Shown: piece by piece, positions 17,715 through 29,575 of the stretch
How the letters are laid out: each line of letters opens with the position of its first letter
How positions within the stretch are numbered: the stretch's first letter is position 1
Assembly: GCA_946811185.2 (NCBI GenBank)
Contig: OX328104.1
Location: 50,328,505 to 50,392,504 of the forward strand
Length of the DNA: 64,000 nt
From: Hippopus hippopus
Taxonomy: Eukaryota > Mollusca > Bivalvia > Cardiida > Cardiidae
Direction: 5' to 3'
Notes under the pieces: model-generated
The model's database searches: none
What the model saw: the letters and a program-made list of their open reading frames with translations, nothing else
Told to the model about the DNA's origin: nothing
Position numbers and translations under genes: made by a program

Positions 17715-18680
17715 CGTTGTTAACGTTTAAGTCCGGTATTCAATACTGTAATATGATTTCGTTATCTTCGGGTATTCAATACGGTAATCAAATTAACATT
17801 ACCGTCGGTATTAAAAAAGTAATATGATAAATGTTATTGTCAAGTTTCCAATATGGCTAATATGAATAATGTTATCGTCGGGTATTCAATAGGGTTATAT
17901 GATTAAAATTATGGTACAATATGATAATATGATTTGCGATACCGTAATGGTAACATGATTAACGTCATCGTCGGGTGCAAAAATATGATAACATAAATGA
18001 CGTCGTCGGATAGTCAATAGGATATCACACCGAAGATGATAAATGTTATAGTCATATATTCAATTTGGTAATATGGTAAAGGTTCTCGTTCGGTGTTGAA
18101 AATAGATTTAACGTAACGATCGGGTATTTAATTCGCTAATATGATTAATGTAATGGTAGGCATATAATACTGTAATATGATTAACGTTAGGGTCAAATTT
18201 TTCATGTAGTAATAAGATTAACATAATGACCGGGTAATCGATAGGATAACAAAAGTATGACGTTATGGTCAGATACTCAATAAGGTGAAATGATTAACGT
18301 TATGGTAAAGTATTAAGTAGAGTAATATGATAAACGATAACGTCGTGTATTCAATATGGTATTATAACAAAAGTTATCGTAGGGCATTCAATATTTAATG
18401 ACGATTAACCTTATGGCCGGATATTAAAATTTGTAATATGATTAACTTTTGGTCGGATATTTAATAGCGTAAATTATTAACGTAATGACTGGGTATTTCA
18501 TATGGAAATATAATTTTGATGAACATTAACGTCAGGTGTTTAATGTGGCAATATAATAAAATCTCTTGTCGGGTATTCAAAATGATAATATGATAATATA
18601 TATGATTGTGAAGTTATCGTCATGTGTTCAAATTGGTAATATAATTCATATTATGATTTATTCTAATATGACCAGTGAAT
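17715..18680. repeat. Degenerate 37-bp satellite, block 2
   Basis: Same unit as block 1 (GTATTCAATA, TAATATGATTAACGTTAT), more diverged. It resumes about 75 bp beyond the LINE 5' end. Confidence 0.85.
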
Positions 18681-18769
18681 ACGGCTCTATAAACACAGTC
18701 GAATATCTATAGCTGTTGCTTCATCAAGTTTAAACACCAAACACAACGTTTTACCAGGGTTTCAGTGAC

Positions 18770-19030
18770 GTCAGTGTTCATTGAATTGGGGCACTCAAAT
18801 TCTATTTCGTCAGCGTGAGACTATAAAACAGGGGAATTTCACTGAATACACGTTGGAATGGTAAAACTTTGGAGTATAATAAATACGTTGTACGGTCAGG
18901 TGTCAGGGGACATGGAAGCTTGTTCATGGCTGTGGCAAATCATGTCGCCACCTCACTTTCAGCTCGAGACGACATGATTCGCCACAGCAGTGAACAAGTT
19001 TCCAAGTCCCCTGCCATCTGACCGAACAAC
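18770..19030. mobile_element. Family G inverted-repeat element, copy 1
   Basis: A palindrome at 18893-19027 pairs GTACGGTCAGGTG and ATGGAAGCTTGTTCA with their reverse complements around GACATGATT(T)GCCACAGC. The left part (CAGTGACGTCAGTG, TTCTATTTCGTCAGCGT) recurs inverted at 53466-53702. Confidence 0.75.
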
Positions 19031-19714
19031 TAATAATGTTGCTCATGACTGTTCCATGTTAACAATGAAAGTCACCTGTCGTTTTCTGCTACTCGACCAA
19101 GGAGAAAGGAAAAATTGAAAGATTACCAATATTTACTGTTTTATATATGAAGCAATGATGAAACAATTTGAAATGATACCAGTAAACATATGTAAATCAT
19201 TTGTCTTTTCATGTTGAAGTTTAATATCAAAATTGGCCAGTGTTGCATTGGAAACGGGGCTGGAAGTTGGTGGGGTAATATTCAAAACATTTAAAAAGAC
19301 TGCGAATCTAATGCTTGATGATACATTCATTCTTCTTTGTCGTTTGAAAGGAAGAAAATAAAAAAAGTAAAACGGTTTTGTGCGCGTGTGTGTGTGTGTT
19401 TGTGCACGCATGCGTGCGTGCGTATCTAAAATCTTATTAGAATTTGATTTGTTTTTAATATTTACAGGCTGGGCAGGGGGTTTTTGTTTTGGTTAGTAAC
19501 TTGTACAGCCATGGTGTATTCAAAGGAATTGATCTGCACCCGCTTTTGTATGAACTTGTTTTCCATTGATCCAAAGCTAGTCATGTTAAAATCGAAAATA
19601 AAAATCTTCTATCTTTCGGACTGTCGCTCTCGTGGTTTATTCACTGTGCCTCATAACTAACAACCGTGGTTACTTGAACGATAAACGACGATCGAAAAAA
19701 AAAAATATATATAT
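19031..19714. other. Spacer with GT/GCGT microsatellite
   Basis: A short alternating GT/GC tract lies at about 19380-19425; otherwise no gene or repeat recognised. Confidence 0.5.
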
Positions 19715-20365
19715 CTTAGGTATTCAACATGGTATTATGATTAACGTTATGGTCGGGTATTTAATATGGTATTATAATTAGCGTTATGGTAGGGTATTTA
19801 ATTTGGTAACATGATTAACACTATGGTCTGGTATTCAATGCGATAAAATGATTATCGATTTAGTCCGATATTCAGTATTGTAATAAAATTAACGTTATGG
19901 TCGGGTATTCAATATGGTAATATGATCAAGGTTGTGTTTTTTTTTTTAATTGTGTTTTATGATTACCGTTATGGTCGACTATTCTATATGCTTATATGAT
20001 TAACGTTATGGTATTGTATTCAATATTCTAATATGATTGATAGTATGGTCGAGTATTCAATGCGGTAATATGATTAACGTTATTGTCGGGTATTTGATTA
20101 ATGTGTTATTGCTGACGTAATGGTCGGGTATTTGATGTGATAATATGAATAACGTTTTGGTCGGTTATTCAACTGGGTAATATGGAAAACGATATGGTCT
20201 GATATTCAATATGGTTATATGATTTACGTTATGGTCGCGTATTGAATATGTTAATATAATTAACGTTATATAGTCGCGAATTAAACAGAATATGTTGATA
20301 TGATCAACGTTATTTTCGGGTATTCGATAAGATAATGTTATTAATGTTATGGTCGTGTAACCAGC
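19715..20365. repeat. Degenerate 37-bp satellite, block 3
   Basis: TATTCAATATGGTAATATGA and TTAACGTTATGGTCGGG repeat about 17 times with drift. Confidence 0.85.
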
Positions 20366-20982
20366 AATTTCTTCTTTTATAGCCAAATTCCATCATTTGA
20401 GTCACGTTTTATTAGTCTTCTGCAAATGTTGTGTATTGAGACAAGTCTTAAACATATGATAAAGAGTTATGACACTTACAATTGAGGAGTTAGACTTCAC
20501 TGTTTTCAGCACAGATAAATTAAAACAATGCGGTTCGGAATCAGAACTTCCTGTGAATTGCTCCATGCATAATGTAATATCTCCCTTCAAACCTGCAACA
20601 AATACAAAAACATCTGTTACCATTTCAAAGAGGTGCCATTTTTTGTTTAGTTGTTGGCAAATTTTAGTTGTTTATATGCCAAGTAAACATAAATAGAATT
20701 AAGTTTTTAAGGCTAAAATCATAGAATACTTTATGTCAATTACGAGACGATAGATTGATTTACTTGTGATTAAAGATGACATCATGAAATAGTTTCGGTA
20801 CTTAGATTATCAAATTCTGTCTTGCAATTTCTCCTCAAATTACAGCAAAGCAGAATCCTAGGAGAAAATAGATGTCTACGAGGCAAATAAGACAAATTAA
20901 TGAAAAACATAATGGAATTCAGGTGTATGAATACTGAAACTTTCTTTGTTGTGATTTAGAACTTAGAACAGTTTGCGATATA
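20366..20982. other. No gene or repeat recognised
   Basis: AT-rich. Short open frames on both strands overlap each other and show no motif. Confidence 0.5.
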
Positions 20983-21053
20983 TACAGGGTATATCGTCCA
21001 ATAAAGAGTTATGGGCGTCTGAAAAGGAAACAGATATTATGGGACACCCTGTA
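20983..21053. mobile_element. 71-bp mini inverted-repeat element (TACAGGGT ends)
   Basis: TACAGGGTATATCGTCC at the left and GGGACACCCTGTA at the right, TA at both outer ends: a very short Tc1/mariner-like MITE. Confidence 0.5.
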
Positions 21054-21107
21054 TCTGGCTTAGCATCTGTATGTTTCCATTTAATATTTTGTAGGTTCTA
21101 AAGATAC

Positions 21108-21441
21108 ATCTCCACTCGTTTTTATCCAGTTTTTTAAACGTTTTTTTCTTTATTTTATGAAACTATAATCACTCTTGTGTCTTCATGCCAAATATTGACC
21201 CTGATGGTGGCAAAGTTGCACAGATTACGGCAGATAGAAAATGCACTTCGTTCTATTGCGGCTAGCCATAGACATATAAACCACAGTTTCCGGTTTAAAT
21301 CGAAGACAAATCCCTACAGTTGCTTTACCCCGTACACCTTATATTGATTTTTTATCTACATTTACACACATGACTAGATTACAACACCGTCAAGTTTTAA
21401 CAGCGTTTGTTTACTCTCTGGCTGTAGAGATGTCTCTTTAA
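21108..21441 (+). repeat. Family E dispersed repeat, copy 1
   Basis: Shares TCTTCATGCCAAATATTG, ATAGAAAATGCA(C/T)TTCG and TTTCCGGTTT with 36703-37327 and 56853-57200. Confidence 0.8.
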
Positions 21442-21530
21442 CAATACAAGTTGATAAATTTCATATATGGTCATCTAAATTCCATTTCAGTCAACTAGTT
21501 GGCTAGTCGCTGTATCTGTTACTTGGAATA

Positions 21531-21797
21531 GTCGTGCTCTGTAATAAGGAGGTTAAATGCATTTGCAAAAAAGTAACGACCCATGTAAGCCTGCGCAATC
21601 CGCGCAGGCTGAAATGGGTCAAAACTTTTTGCTACATGTATATGTAAATTTTCTGCATTTCCATGGACCATACTGCCTCCTGGTCTAATCATTTTTTTTT
21701 TTATGGATCCATAATTATGTAACGACTTGCTTTAGCAAGACGACTTGCATCATGGAGATGCACTTAACCCCCTTTTCCAAAACCTCGGCTCAATTAT
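21531..21797 (+). mobile_element. Family A MITE, copy 2
   Basis: Inner hairpin AGCCTGCGCAATCCGCGCAGGCT; right end CAAAACCTCGGCTCA decayed. Confidence 0.8.
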
Positions 21798-22479
21798 GAA
21801 CGAATTGGGCTCTAAGTTTATCAAGCTATTGATTTCATTCAATGAACAGGAAAATCATCATTTTTGAAAGATTTACTGTAAACATGCAATTTCCCACTCA
21901 AAATTTGGTAACAATGAAAGTATGTGGATAGTGAATGGTTTACAATTATGCCTTATTGAAATATACAAGCTTTTTTATTATCTTGTAAATGGCCATACTT
22001 CTGTTACCCGTTTATTTTAGTGAGATCGGCCTTTCAAAGTCAGTTAAGCATTGTTCATCCACAGGAAACAGTAATCCAGATTTTACGTGTTCGAATCCAG
22101 GCGTGGCCAAATTCCTTCCGAGCATCGATTAAGGTCATTGCAACGGGTTTATTCATAGCCTGAAGTCGAACAGCTTTTTCATTTGTGAAAATTGCCAACT
22201 ACTTTGAAGGAAAAGAGACACCTTGAATGCATGAATATGTGCAATGATCGCTTTGAAATAATTAAAATGAAGCTCATGCACATTGGGAACGACATAAAAC
22301 ACAAATAAGGAATTCAAAGATTCAATACCTGTTTGTAAGGGTAGGCTCATTTTTATCATGTTTTCACTTGCGCAAAAGTCGATACTGATTTTTTCCTCAA
22401 CGTTCCCCTGCCACAACTGTTCAGCTAAAATTAGATAATATGAGCAGCGCTCTGTGTAAAGTAATCTTCATGCAATTTC
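21798..22479. other. No gene recognised
   Basis: A B-box-like GTTCGAATCC at 22089-22098 hints at an eroded SINE; nothing else seen. Confidence 0.4.
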
Positions 22480-23930
22480 GTAACTTGTATACCAAGCAAG
22501 ATGTTGCCTAAAATAATGATACGAGAATAATAAATAGTATCAAATATAAACACGATAGAAATATAAAAATTAATAAAAACAGAAGAATGTATCATATCAC
22601 AATATGCTGATGACACAACACTTATTTTGAGATAGTTTAGAAAAATCGATCAAAAGTACTCTGGAATTACCTGAGAAGAATTCCACATATTTCTGGCTCG
22701 AAAGTTAATTCAGACAAAACAAAACTGAAATGGACTGGCCGCATGAAATAGAGTACAGTATCTATCAAGACAAAATAGAAATTATCATGGGGAGAAACAC
22801 GGTTTAAACTTCTTGGAATCGTGCTCCATGTTGATCTAGACAAAATGATAAGATTTAATTTGAGCACAAATTCAAAAGCATCAATAACAGTATAACTTAT
22901 TGAAAACTAGTTGTTTGCGGTGAAAATGATTGCTATAAATTCATAAATAATATAATTGATTGTGGTATAAGATATATACAAGACGTGTTAAACGCAGATA
23001 GAAGCTTTAAAAGTTGGAAGGGTTTTAAAAAACTGACAAGCAACAAGGCTATTTTTTTTTAAACTTCTATAGTGTAATAACTTCAGTTAAAACTTTCTTT
23101 TCAAAACATCAAATTTCAGTTAAAGAAAATTCTTTAAACGGATACCACAATCCCTCTATTAGCTTTTATTTCTTATATGCACAAACTAAAACCGACATAA
23201 ATAAACATGTTTACAATACCTTGATACATGTAAGTATAGATTGGAAACAAGTTCATGGAAATATTTTTAGATGCGTGAAAGACACTCATACCCAATGATT
23301 TCAATCAAGAATTATTCCAACAAATTTTCCGCTCTTTAAAATGGAATTGATAGATACTAATTTATGTACATTTTGTAAACGAAATGAAAAAACATTCTAC
23401 ATTTATTCCATGACTGTGAGCACACAAAGTTATTGATCAATAACATTCAACAAAATTAAGTACTTTTGACCATACTCTACAAATTGATAGTCGAACTTTA
23501 CTTTTAGGCAGGTATATACCAAACCATCGATTGGATAGGCTACTTTTAGAGTTTGAAAAATATATTTACTTCTGTAGGAATAAAGAAAAATTACCCTCAA
23601 CGATTTTTCTGAAAAACGCTTTAAACTATACTTTAAATATTCATAACTGCACAAAGCAGACGGTGACAAATATAACATGACAATTGTAAAACATGTTTTT
23701 CAGTTTCCTATGAGCCAGTATAGAATATAAATATAGCACAACAATACCAAACATAGACATGCTATATCGTACAAACGTTAACAAATATCTATGTTTCTAT
23801 ATTTTTGGCCAAGATTCCCTTTTCTTTATTCCATATCCACACACCCACACATGCACACTTACACATAATTTCCATTTTCATTTCTTTGTTTGGTTTCCAC
23901 TCTCTCTCTCTCCTTCTCAATAAAGCCACA
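22480..23930 (+). mobile_element. Second LINE, heavily decayed 3' half
   Basis: In the plus direction SQYADDTTLIL (about 22595-22628) is the RT catalytic box. It is followed in shifting frames by FHIF...K..SDKTKLKW, GRNT..KLLGI and HVDLDKM. Near 23500 come LLLGRYIPNHRLDRLLLEF and KYIYFCRNKEKLPS, typical of LINE C-termini. An AATAAA lies at about 23920 after a CT tract. Many stops are present. It is distinct from the LINE at 14-17.6 kb and on the opposite strand. Confidence 0.75.
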
Positions 23931-24174
23931 TTTAAGTGATGGAACAGTTATGCGAAAAATACAATCTTTGCTAGTCAAATGAGACATATCTTTTTGTATA
24001 CAAGTATTAAAACACTATTAGTAAGTGACTAGTACTTGTAATATGATCATCATTATAATGAATTAATTACGAACAAACCCCTTAGCACTAACATTGAATT
24101 GTAAGGTATGATGGAGATGGCCACGACTCCCATCATACCAGTTGACATCGCAATTAAAACTTTAAAAAATAATG

Positions 24175-24362
24175 TTGCATGAGATGGATCCATTTTGTCT
24201 AACAACTGGAAGATTTACGAGGCAGAATAGTCTTTTGACAGACAGAAAATTTACCAATAGCAAAGATTTCGACCCAGGTCAGAATGCGCTGGCTCCGCAG
24301 GCTGACATGGGTCGATAATTTTTGTAGTTGCGTTAAACCACATTTTCACAGAGCTTGACTCA
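24175..24362 (-). mobile_element. Family A MITE, copy 3, truncated
   Basis: Contains TTTCGACCCAGGTCAG, GCAGGCTGACATGGGTCGAT and CACAGAGC; left end missing. Confidence 0.75.
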
Positions 24363-24410
24363 GATGTGAAACTTAGAACTGATTACGTGACGTACAGGTG
24401 TTAAAGCAAT

Positions 24411-24625
24411 TTGTTTCGCTTCGACTTGGTCAATTGGAAGAGCTGAAATAGTGTGGCATGAAACGTGCTATTGACAAGTCTCAGGATGCTTGATGATGTG
24501 GGGTCGATCCCCATATGGCAAACTAAAAATTACAAATAGCCTTTAGGATAGGACGTTAAAACATCCGTGCCCTGGCTAACAGCCCCCTGGTGGGTCGCCC
24601 ATAAGGGCAACCGCAGGCGACCATG
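24411..24625 (+). mobile_element. tRNA-derived SINE
   Basis: Head TTGGTCAATTGGAAGAGCT, B box GGGGTCGATCCCC, body AGGACGTTAAAACATCCGTG and end GGGCAACCGCAGGCGACC. Confidence 0.7.
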
Positions 24626-24654
24626 AATGAACGAAAAAATTAATCAATCGATAG

Positions 24655-24790
24655 ATCATATGTCAGACGGATTAGCTGAAGTAGAGCAAGAGATTTGTGA
24701 TTGACAAATGCCTGGATGCCTGAGGATGTGGATTTGATTCCTACGGTTGGCAACCTTAAAGGCGTTTCAGCGAGTTATTTCTAGCGGAGA
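24655..24790 (+). mobile_element. SINE head, truncated
   Basis: GATTAGCTGAAGTAGAGCAAG and GATGTGGATTTGATTCC parallel the head of the SINE just upstream; the body is missing. Confidence 0.55.
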
Positions 24791-26030
24791 GAATTGTGTG
24801 AAATTTGACACAGAGACACTTCAAAGTATATTCTTTCAGTATATGAAGAGATAATCAGACCTAACCAGATGAACAAAAACGTTCTGAGCCCATAAAGAAC
24901 ATAACCCTTCTTTCAAATTACACAAAAACCCAGTTATTGCAGCAAACATCAGAATTTTGTGAGTAAAGTCTATCGTTTAAGCCAAATCATGTTCTGTGTG
25001 TTTTAAATTCATAAGAAATCGATTGATCCTCTCAACTTGATGAGAAATTAATATTTGATTCAAATTAATGACCCGCTATCGATGTTTCAATAACATCCAT
25101 AACCGCCAAAAAGATAATTTTATTATAGAAGGTCATTATTTGACTTCCAAAAAAATCTAGCGCAGAGATTTTTTTTATTTTTCGCAGATATACACATGGG
25201 TATATCCTTTATCAAACAATGCAGAAAAAAATGTTAGGTCGCCTAGCTACTTATCCCATTTTAGGACTCGATTACCTCCCTTGGAACAACGAAAATGACA
25301 CAAATCACCTAAGATTCAAATTAATAAGCAAGATTAATTATTTTCAGCACAAATTAATGTCTTTTTCACAGTAAAGATAATATTGCCTTTCCCTGATATA
25401 TACTCGATTGAACAATGGAATGGCACGGCTTTGGAAAACATTTTGGTAAAAAGAGTAATTGCTCATAACAAGCAATTTTGCCTTTCCCCGAAGTATTTTT
25501 ACACAAGCGGCATTTCAACTTGTATTAATACCTTTTTTAAATTTATCATCTGCAGCTTCTTTCAATTTAGAAGTTCCTATTAAATTCATTTAGGAAAGGG
25601 TTAATGCGAAATAGTACATTTTTATGGATGGAAAAACAATAAAAGTAGAACTGTCCAGAAATTACTCGAAGGAATAATTTACAGATGAATCTTATAGCAA
25701 AATGACCCAAGCGATCCCGATTTATATCAATATCCAGGAAAGAGACTTTGAAAACACTGAAAATGAGAATTGAGTGTAGTTTTCTCTTTTTTCTCACACT
25801 AAACCTACTATCCGGATAAGTGATGTTCGAAAAATGTACCTGTTCCGTGTCCGCTGTTTCGGAACGGTTTACACTTTCATACATTGATCTTTAAAAAAAA
25901 CTTGTATCTACCACTACTTCCTCCACGTCTTGCAGCTGAAATCGGCAGTCCGATAATAGTACTACAATCGAACAAAATTACGCGCAAGGAAACAGAAAAT
26001 GCGCGGAAATGTTGCGCAATGACAACCCGA
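24791..26030. other. No gene or repeat recognised
   Basis: AT-rich. The longest frames (25383-25583 plus, 25567-25884 minus) show no motif. Confidence 0.5.
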
Positions 26031-26034
26031 CGAA

Positions 26035-26235
26035 ACGTCTTTAAAAAGACAAACTAATAGTCTTTCGGATAAGACATTAAACGTAAAATCCGCGTGACGG
26101 TGCTGTACACCGAACTAGGCGTAACTTACGATGTGTTTAGTTCTGTGTCTTGCACTATCCCCATTAACGTAACTAACAACCTTCTGGGATAGTCGCCCGT
26201 ATGGGCAACCGCGGGCGACGATAAATAAACATAAA
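26035..26235 (+). mobile_element. SINE body, 5'-truncated
   Basis: CTTTCGGATAAGACATTAAA, CTTGCACTATCCCC and GGGCAACCGCGGGCGACG. Confidence 0.65.
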
Positions 26236-27162
26236 TCGATCTATTCTATAGATTATTATGTACTCAACATACATGTAAAGAATGTATGCTTCATCTTCTG
26301 GACAAATGTGGTACTGATGTATGTTTTTACATACCAAAAATGGACAGATCAACAAGTGTATGCACAAAAAACGTAAATCGGAGGCTAGCGATATGGTACT
26401 CGTGTGTTTAAGTATTTCCAACGCGGCAATCAATTGTTTTGAAGTCACAGCAGCAACGGCAATGGCTTGGTGAAGCATCGTAAGCACTACAACATCTATT
26501 TTACAAGGGATCAGTTCGACCAAAAAACGTTGAAAGAACACTTGTAATTCGTTATTTATGCAGTAGTTGTCATTGATAATCTCGTAATGTTGCGCACAAG
26601 TATATACTTTGACGAATAGACCCTACGTGTGCCAGCGCCCAGAGATACTTTGGGTGTTCACTCATACGCAACGGGTTCGTTCAATGAACGCATTGTGAAC
26701 GGTTTGTTTGTCCGAGAACGGTTGTTCATTCGCCCAACAAAGTTCTTTAACGAATTCCAACGTATACATGTAACTAAAGAATTAGAAACGTTTATCGAAT
26801 GCTTTTCGTGCAAATTGATTCCATGCACAACACGTCAGAATTTATTTGAAAGATCGTCTACATTCGTTAATCATTGTGTAAATGCACCTTAAAAAGTGAC
26901 TACAGTTGGGTGAACGAATGTTACAATAACTGTAGCCCGAGTTTCAGTCTGATCATTTTTTTCCTTTTGTATTTTCTGGCGTTGCTTTCAACAGTTCAGT
27001 ATATTATGGCGAAAGTTCACAGAGTTTATCTAGGCGCTCTAATGTACTCGTTTCGCCCGTAAACGGCAATGCTCAAGGACACTGTCCCTTGCAAGCACTG
27101 TCAGTTTGTTTCAAACCCAGCCCCTGTACATTACGAAGCCAGCAAGTGTACCATTTCAACAG
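26236..27162. other. No gene recognised
   Basis: Overlapping open frames (26173-26541 minus, 26629-26892 plus) lack recognisable motifs or splice context. Confidence 0.45.
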
Positions 27163-27357
27163 TATAGGTGAAATCAACAGTTTTTGTTGACGGCATAGTC
27201 AAAATCGGACTGCAAAGAACGAGTTGTCTGATCTTAGATCAATACTGTCTATTTGTTTAGTCAATCCTATAGGATTGTGATTCTGTCTCAGTTTCAGGCA
27301 ATCGGTTTTTCCAGCCATCAAAAGAGGTCGAGTTTATAAATTTGGCGCTGATAGTTA
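27163..27357 (-). mobile_element. Family C MITE (subtype 2), decayed
   Basis: GACTGCAAAGAACGAGTTGTCTGATCTTAGATC hairpin remnant and subtype flank AAAAGAGGTCGAGTTTATAA. Confidence 0.6.
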
Positions 27358-27570
27358 ATTGGGGTTTAATGCATCTCATATTAATATTATGGATCCATGA
27401 AATCAATTTATTTCAAAGAACCGACAGAATCATGAGGTAGAATGGCCCTTAGACACTCACAAAAGTTACCAACAGCATAAAAGTTTCGACCCACGTCAGC
27501 CTGTGCTGACAGGGCAGGATGACATGGGTCGATACTTTTTGCAGATGCATTAAGCCCTGTTTTCACAGAG
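27358..27570 (-). mobile_element. Family A MITE, copy 4
   Basis: ATTATGGATCCATGAAATC, CGACCCACGTCAGCCTG and TTTTTGCAGATGCATTAAGC. Confidence 0.8.
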
Positions 27571-27602
27571 CATGACTTGTACATACATTTGGCACTGAAA
27601 GC

Positions 27603-28220
27603 ATTAAACTCAGGGCCACGCAAGAACCTTGAAGAGTTGTTAAATAGCAACCAAAATTTTACAAACCTTCCACTTTTTTATGTATTACGGGTAGAGATTC
27701 AGACATTAAACTCAGGGCCACGGAGGAACCTTGAAGAGTTGTTAAATAGCAACCAATGTTTTACAAACCTTCCACTTTTTTATGTATTACGGGTAGAGAT
27801 TCAGACATTAAACTCAGGGCCACGGAGGAACCTTGAAGAGTTGTTAAATAGGAACCAATGTTTTACAAACCTTTCACTTTTTTATGTATTAGGGGTAGAG
27901 ACTCAGACATTAAACTCATGGCCACGGAGGAACCTTGAAGAGTTGTTAAATAGCAACCAATGTTTTACAAACCTTTCACTTTTTTATGTATTAGGGGTAG
28001 AGACTCAGACATTAAACTCATGGCCACGGAGGAACCTTGAAGAGTTGTTAAATAGGAACCAATGTTTTACAAACCTTTCACTTTTTTGTGTATTAGGGGT
28101 AGAGACTCAGACATTAAACTCAGGGCCACGGAGGAACCTTGAAGAGTTGTTAAATAGCAACCAATGTTTTACAAACCTTCCACTTTTTTATGTGTCAGGG
28201 GTAGAGATTCAGGCATACCT
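27603..28220. repeat. 102-bp minisatellite, six copies
   Basis: Units start at 27603, 27705, 27807, 27909, 28011 and 28113 with CATTAAACTCAGGGCCACG. Copies are about 95% alike. The length is 34 x 3, so one plus-strand frame (27577-28254, repeating NLEELLN and CFTNL) stays open through the array. No promoter, splice site or known domain is seen, so the frame is probably a by-product. Confidence 0.93.
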
Positions 28221-28265
28221 TCCTCCTAAAATGAATAAAAAAAAAGGCGTATGAATTATAAGTCC

Positions 28266-28334
28266 TTGTTGACCAGTGTGGATCAAGACTAGGCTCGGCA
28301 GAATGTATAGTCTGATCTTGAATCTACATCGGCC
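28266..28334. mobile_element. Family C hairpin, decayed
   Basis: AGTGTGGATCAAGACTAGGC and GTCTGATCTTGAATCTACA arms. Confidence 0.55.
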
Positions 28335-28593
28335 TTTATTTTTGTCATATACATGATATCCAGCCTCAACAAAACAGAAACTGAAATATCTGCGCATTTT
28401 TAGAGACATCCGTTCACGTACAAAGTATATCGATCCTATATGCTAACTGATCTTGGATCTATACTGTGCAATACTTGTGAGATACATGTATGTACCTTTC
28501 AGCCAATCAGAATATTTGCCTTGGGATACAGGGGAGGGGATATCAAAAAGTTTTCAGCATCAGGGAATCATTCCATTGAGAGAGTATTTACCG

Positions 28594-28761
28594 ACCATTC
28601 TTAAGAACGTTCTGAGTCTTATTCTTCAATTTCTTTTTAATTTTTGAAAGTAAAGCAACTTCTTATTAGCTACACCATTCGGTTTAGCCAATCAGAAGTT
28701 GTGTTACTTTCAAATTTAGGAAATTCTGGAGAATAAGACTGAGAACGTTCTTAAGAATGGT
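28594..28761. mobile_element. Family H palindromic MITE, copy 1
   Basis: ACCATTCTTAAGAACGTTCT and its exact reverse complement at the other end; AGCCAATCAGAAGTT inside. A second copy is at 46530-46680. Confidence 0.8.
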
Positions 28762-28894
28762 TGGAGAATACGGACCCTGAAGTCCATGGACATGTTTAAT
28801 GTTGCTACTGAATGCGTTTCGGATCATTTTGCTGGTTGTAAATATTTCGTCAAAGCAAGTTGTTGAACGGACATACCCCTAATGAGTTGTTAAA

Positions 28895-29160
28895 ATGGAG
28901 AAAACTGACTACAGAGAGGTAATAAAGTTTATGGTCCTGGAAATTCAGTGTGCAAAACATGTCGAAGAGCAGTTGTACTGCTGTATATGGGGATTATTCC
29001 TTTCTTCTGCAACTATCAAATATTCGGTGAAAGAATTCCAGCGTGGCAGGGAGAACTTAGAAGATGACGCCTGGTCAGGCTGATGATGATGATGTTGAGT
29101 TGACTGCTGTGGTGGGCTGGTTAAGGGACCAAGATGTATACGTCGACAGATCGTGTATCA
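28895..29160 (+). pseudogene. Mariner transposase N-terminal fragment
   Basis: EKTDYREVIKFMVLE opens the frame, then SVKEFQRGRENLEDDAWSG matches the helix-turn-helix region of mariner transposases of the EKTEYR type. A stop follows, and the DDE core is absent. Confidence 0.75.
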
Positions 29161-29575
29161 ATGACTGGTAAACAAGATGGAACGGCATAATACCTCAAAC
29201 CCCCACTGCTATACAGTTCTATGCATATATGTGGCATTGTTTTATGTGTGGAAAGATACAGAATTAATGATATTTTCAGCTTCATTCCGTTGACTAATAT
29301 TGTATTTGATGTTTATGGCATGAATCCGTGCAAATTTGCATTTTTTGACGCATAATTTCTATTTTCATGAGTTTTTGGGATAAAGAGGTGGGGAGTTGCC
29401 GGTCTCATGTCGATGAAACAAGTGTGTAAAATTGGTAGGGGGTGGGTATGATGAAAAGTAAATCAGTTTGAATCTGAATAACTTGCTTTTTCTATGTGAG
29501 GCCCATTGCTTTTTCAAATCCCCTCCTACAATTAATGAAAAAAACTGCCATAAAACCGAACGGATGTTTGTAAGT

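Noticed and set aside
27603..28220. CRISPR array or repeat-protein gene
   Set aside because: Repeats are directly adjacent with no unique spacers, in animal-type DNA; no coding evidence beyond the unit length being a multiple of three.
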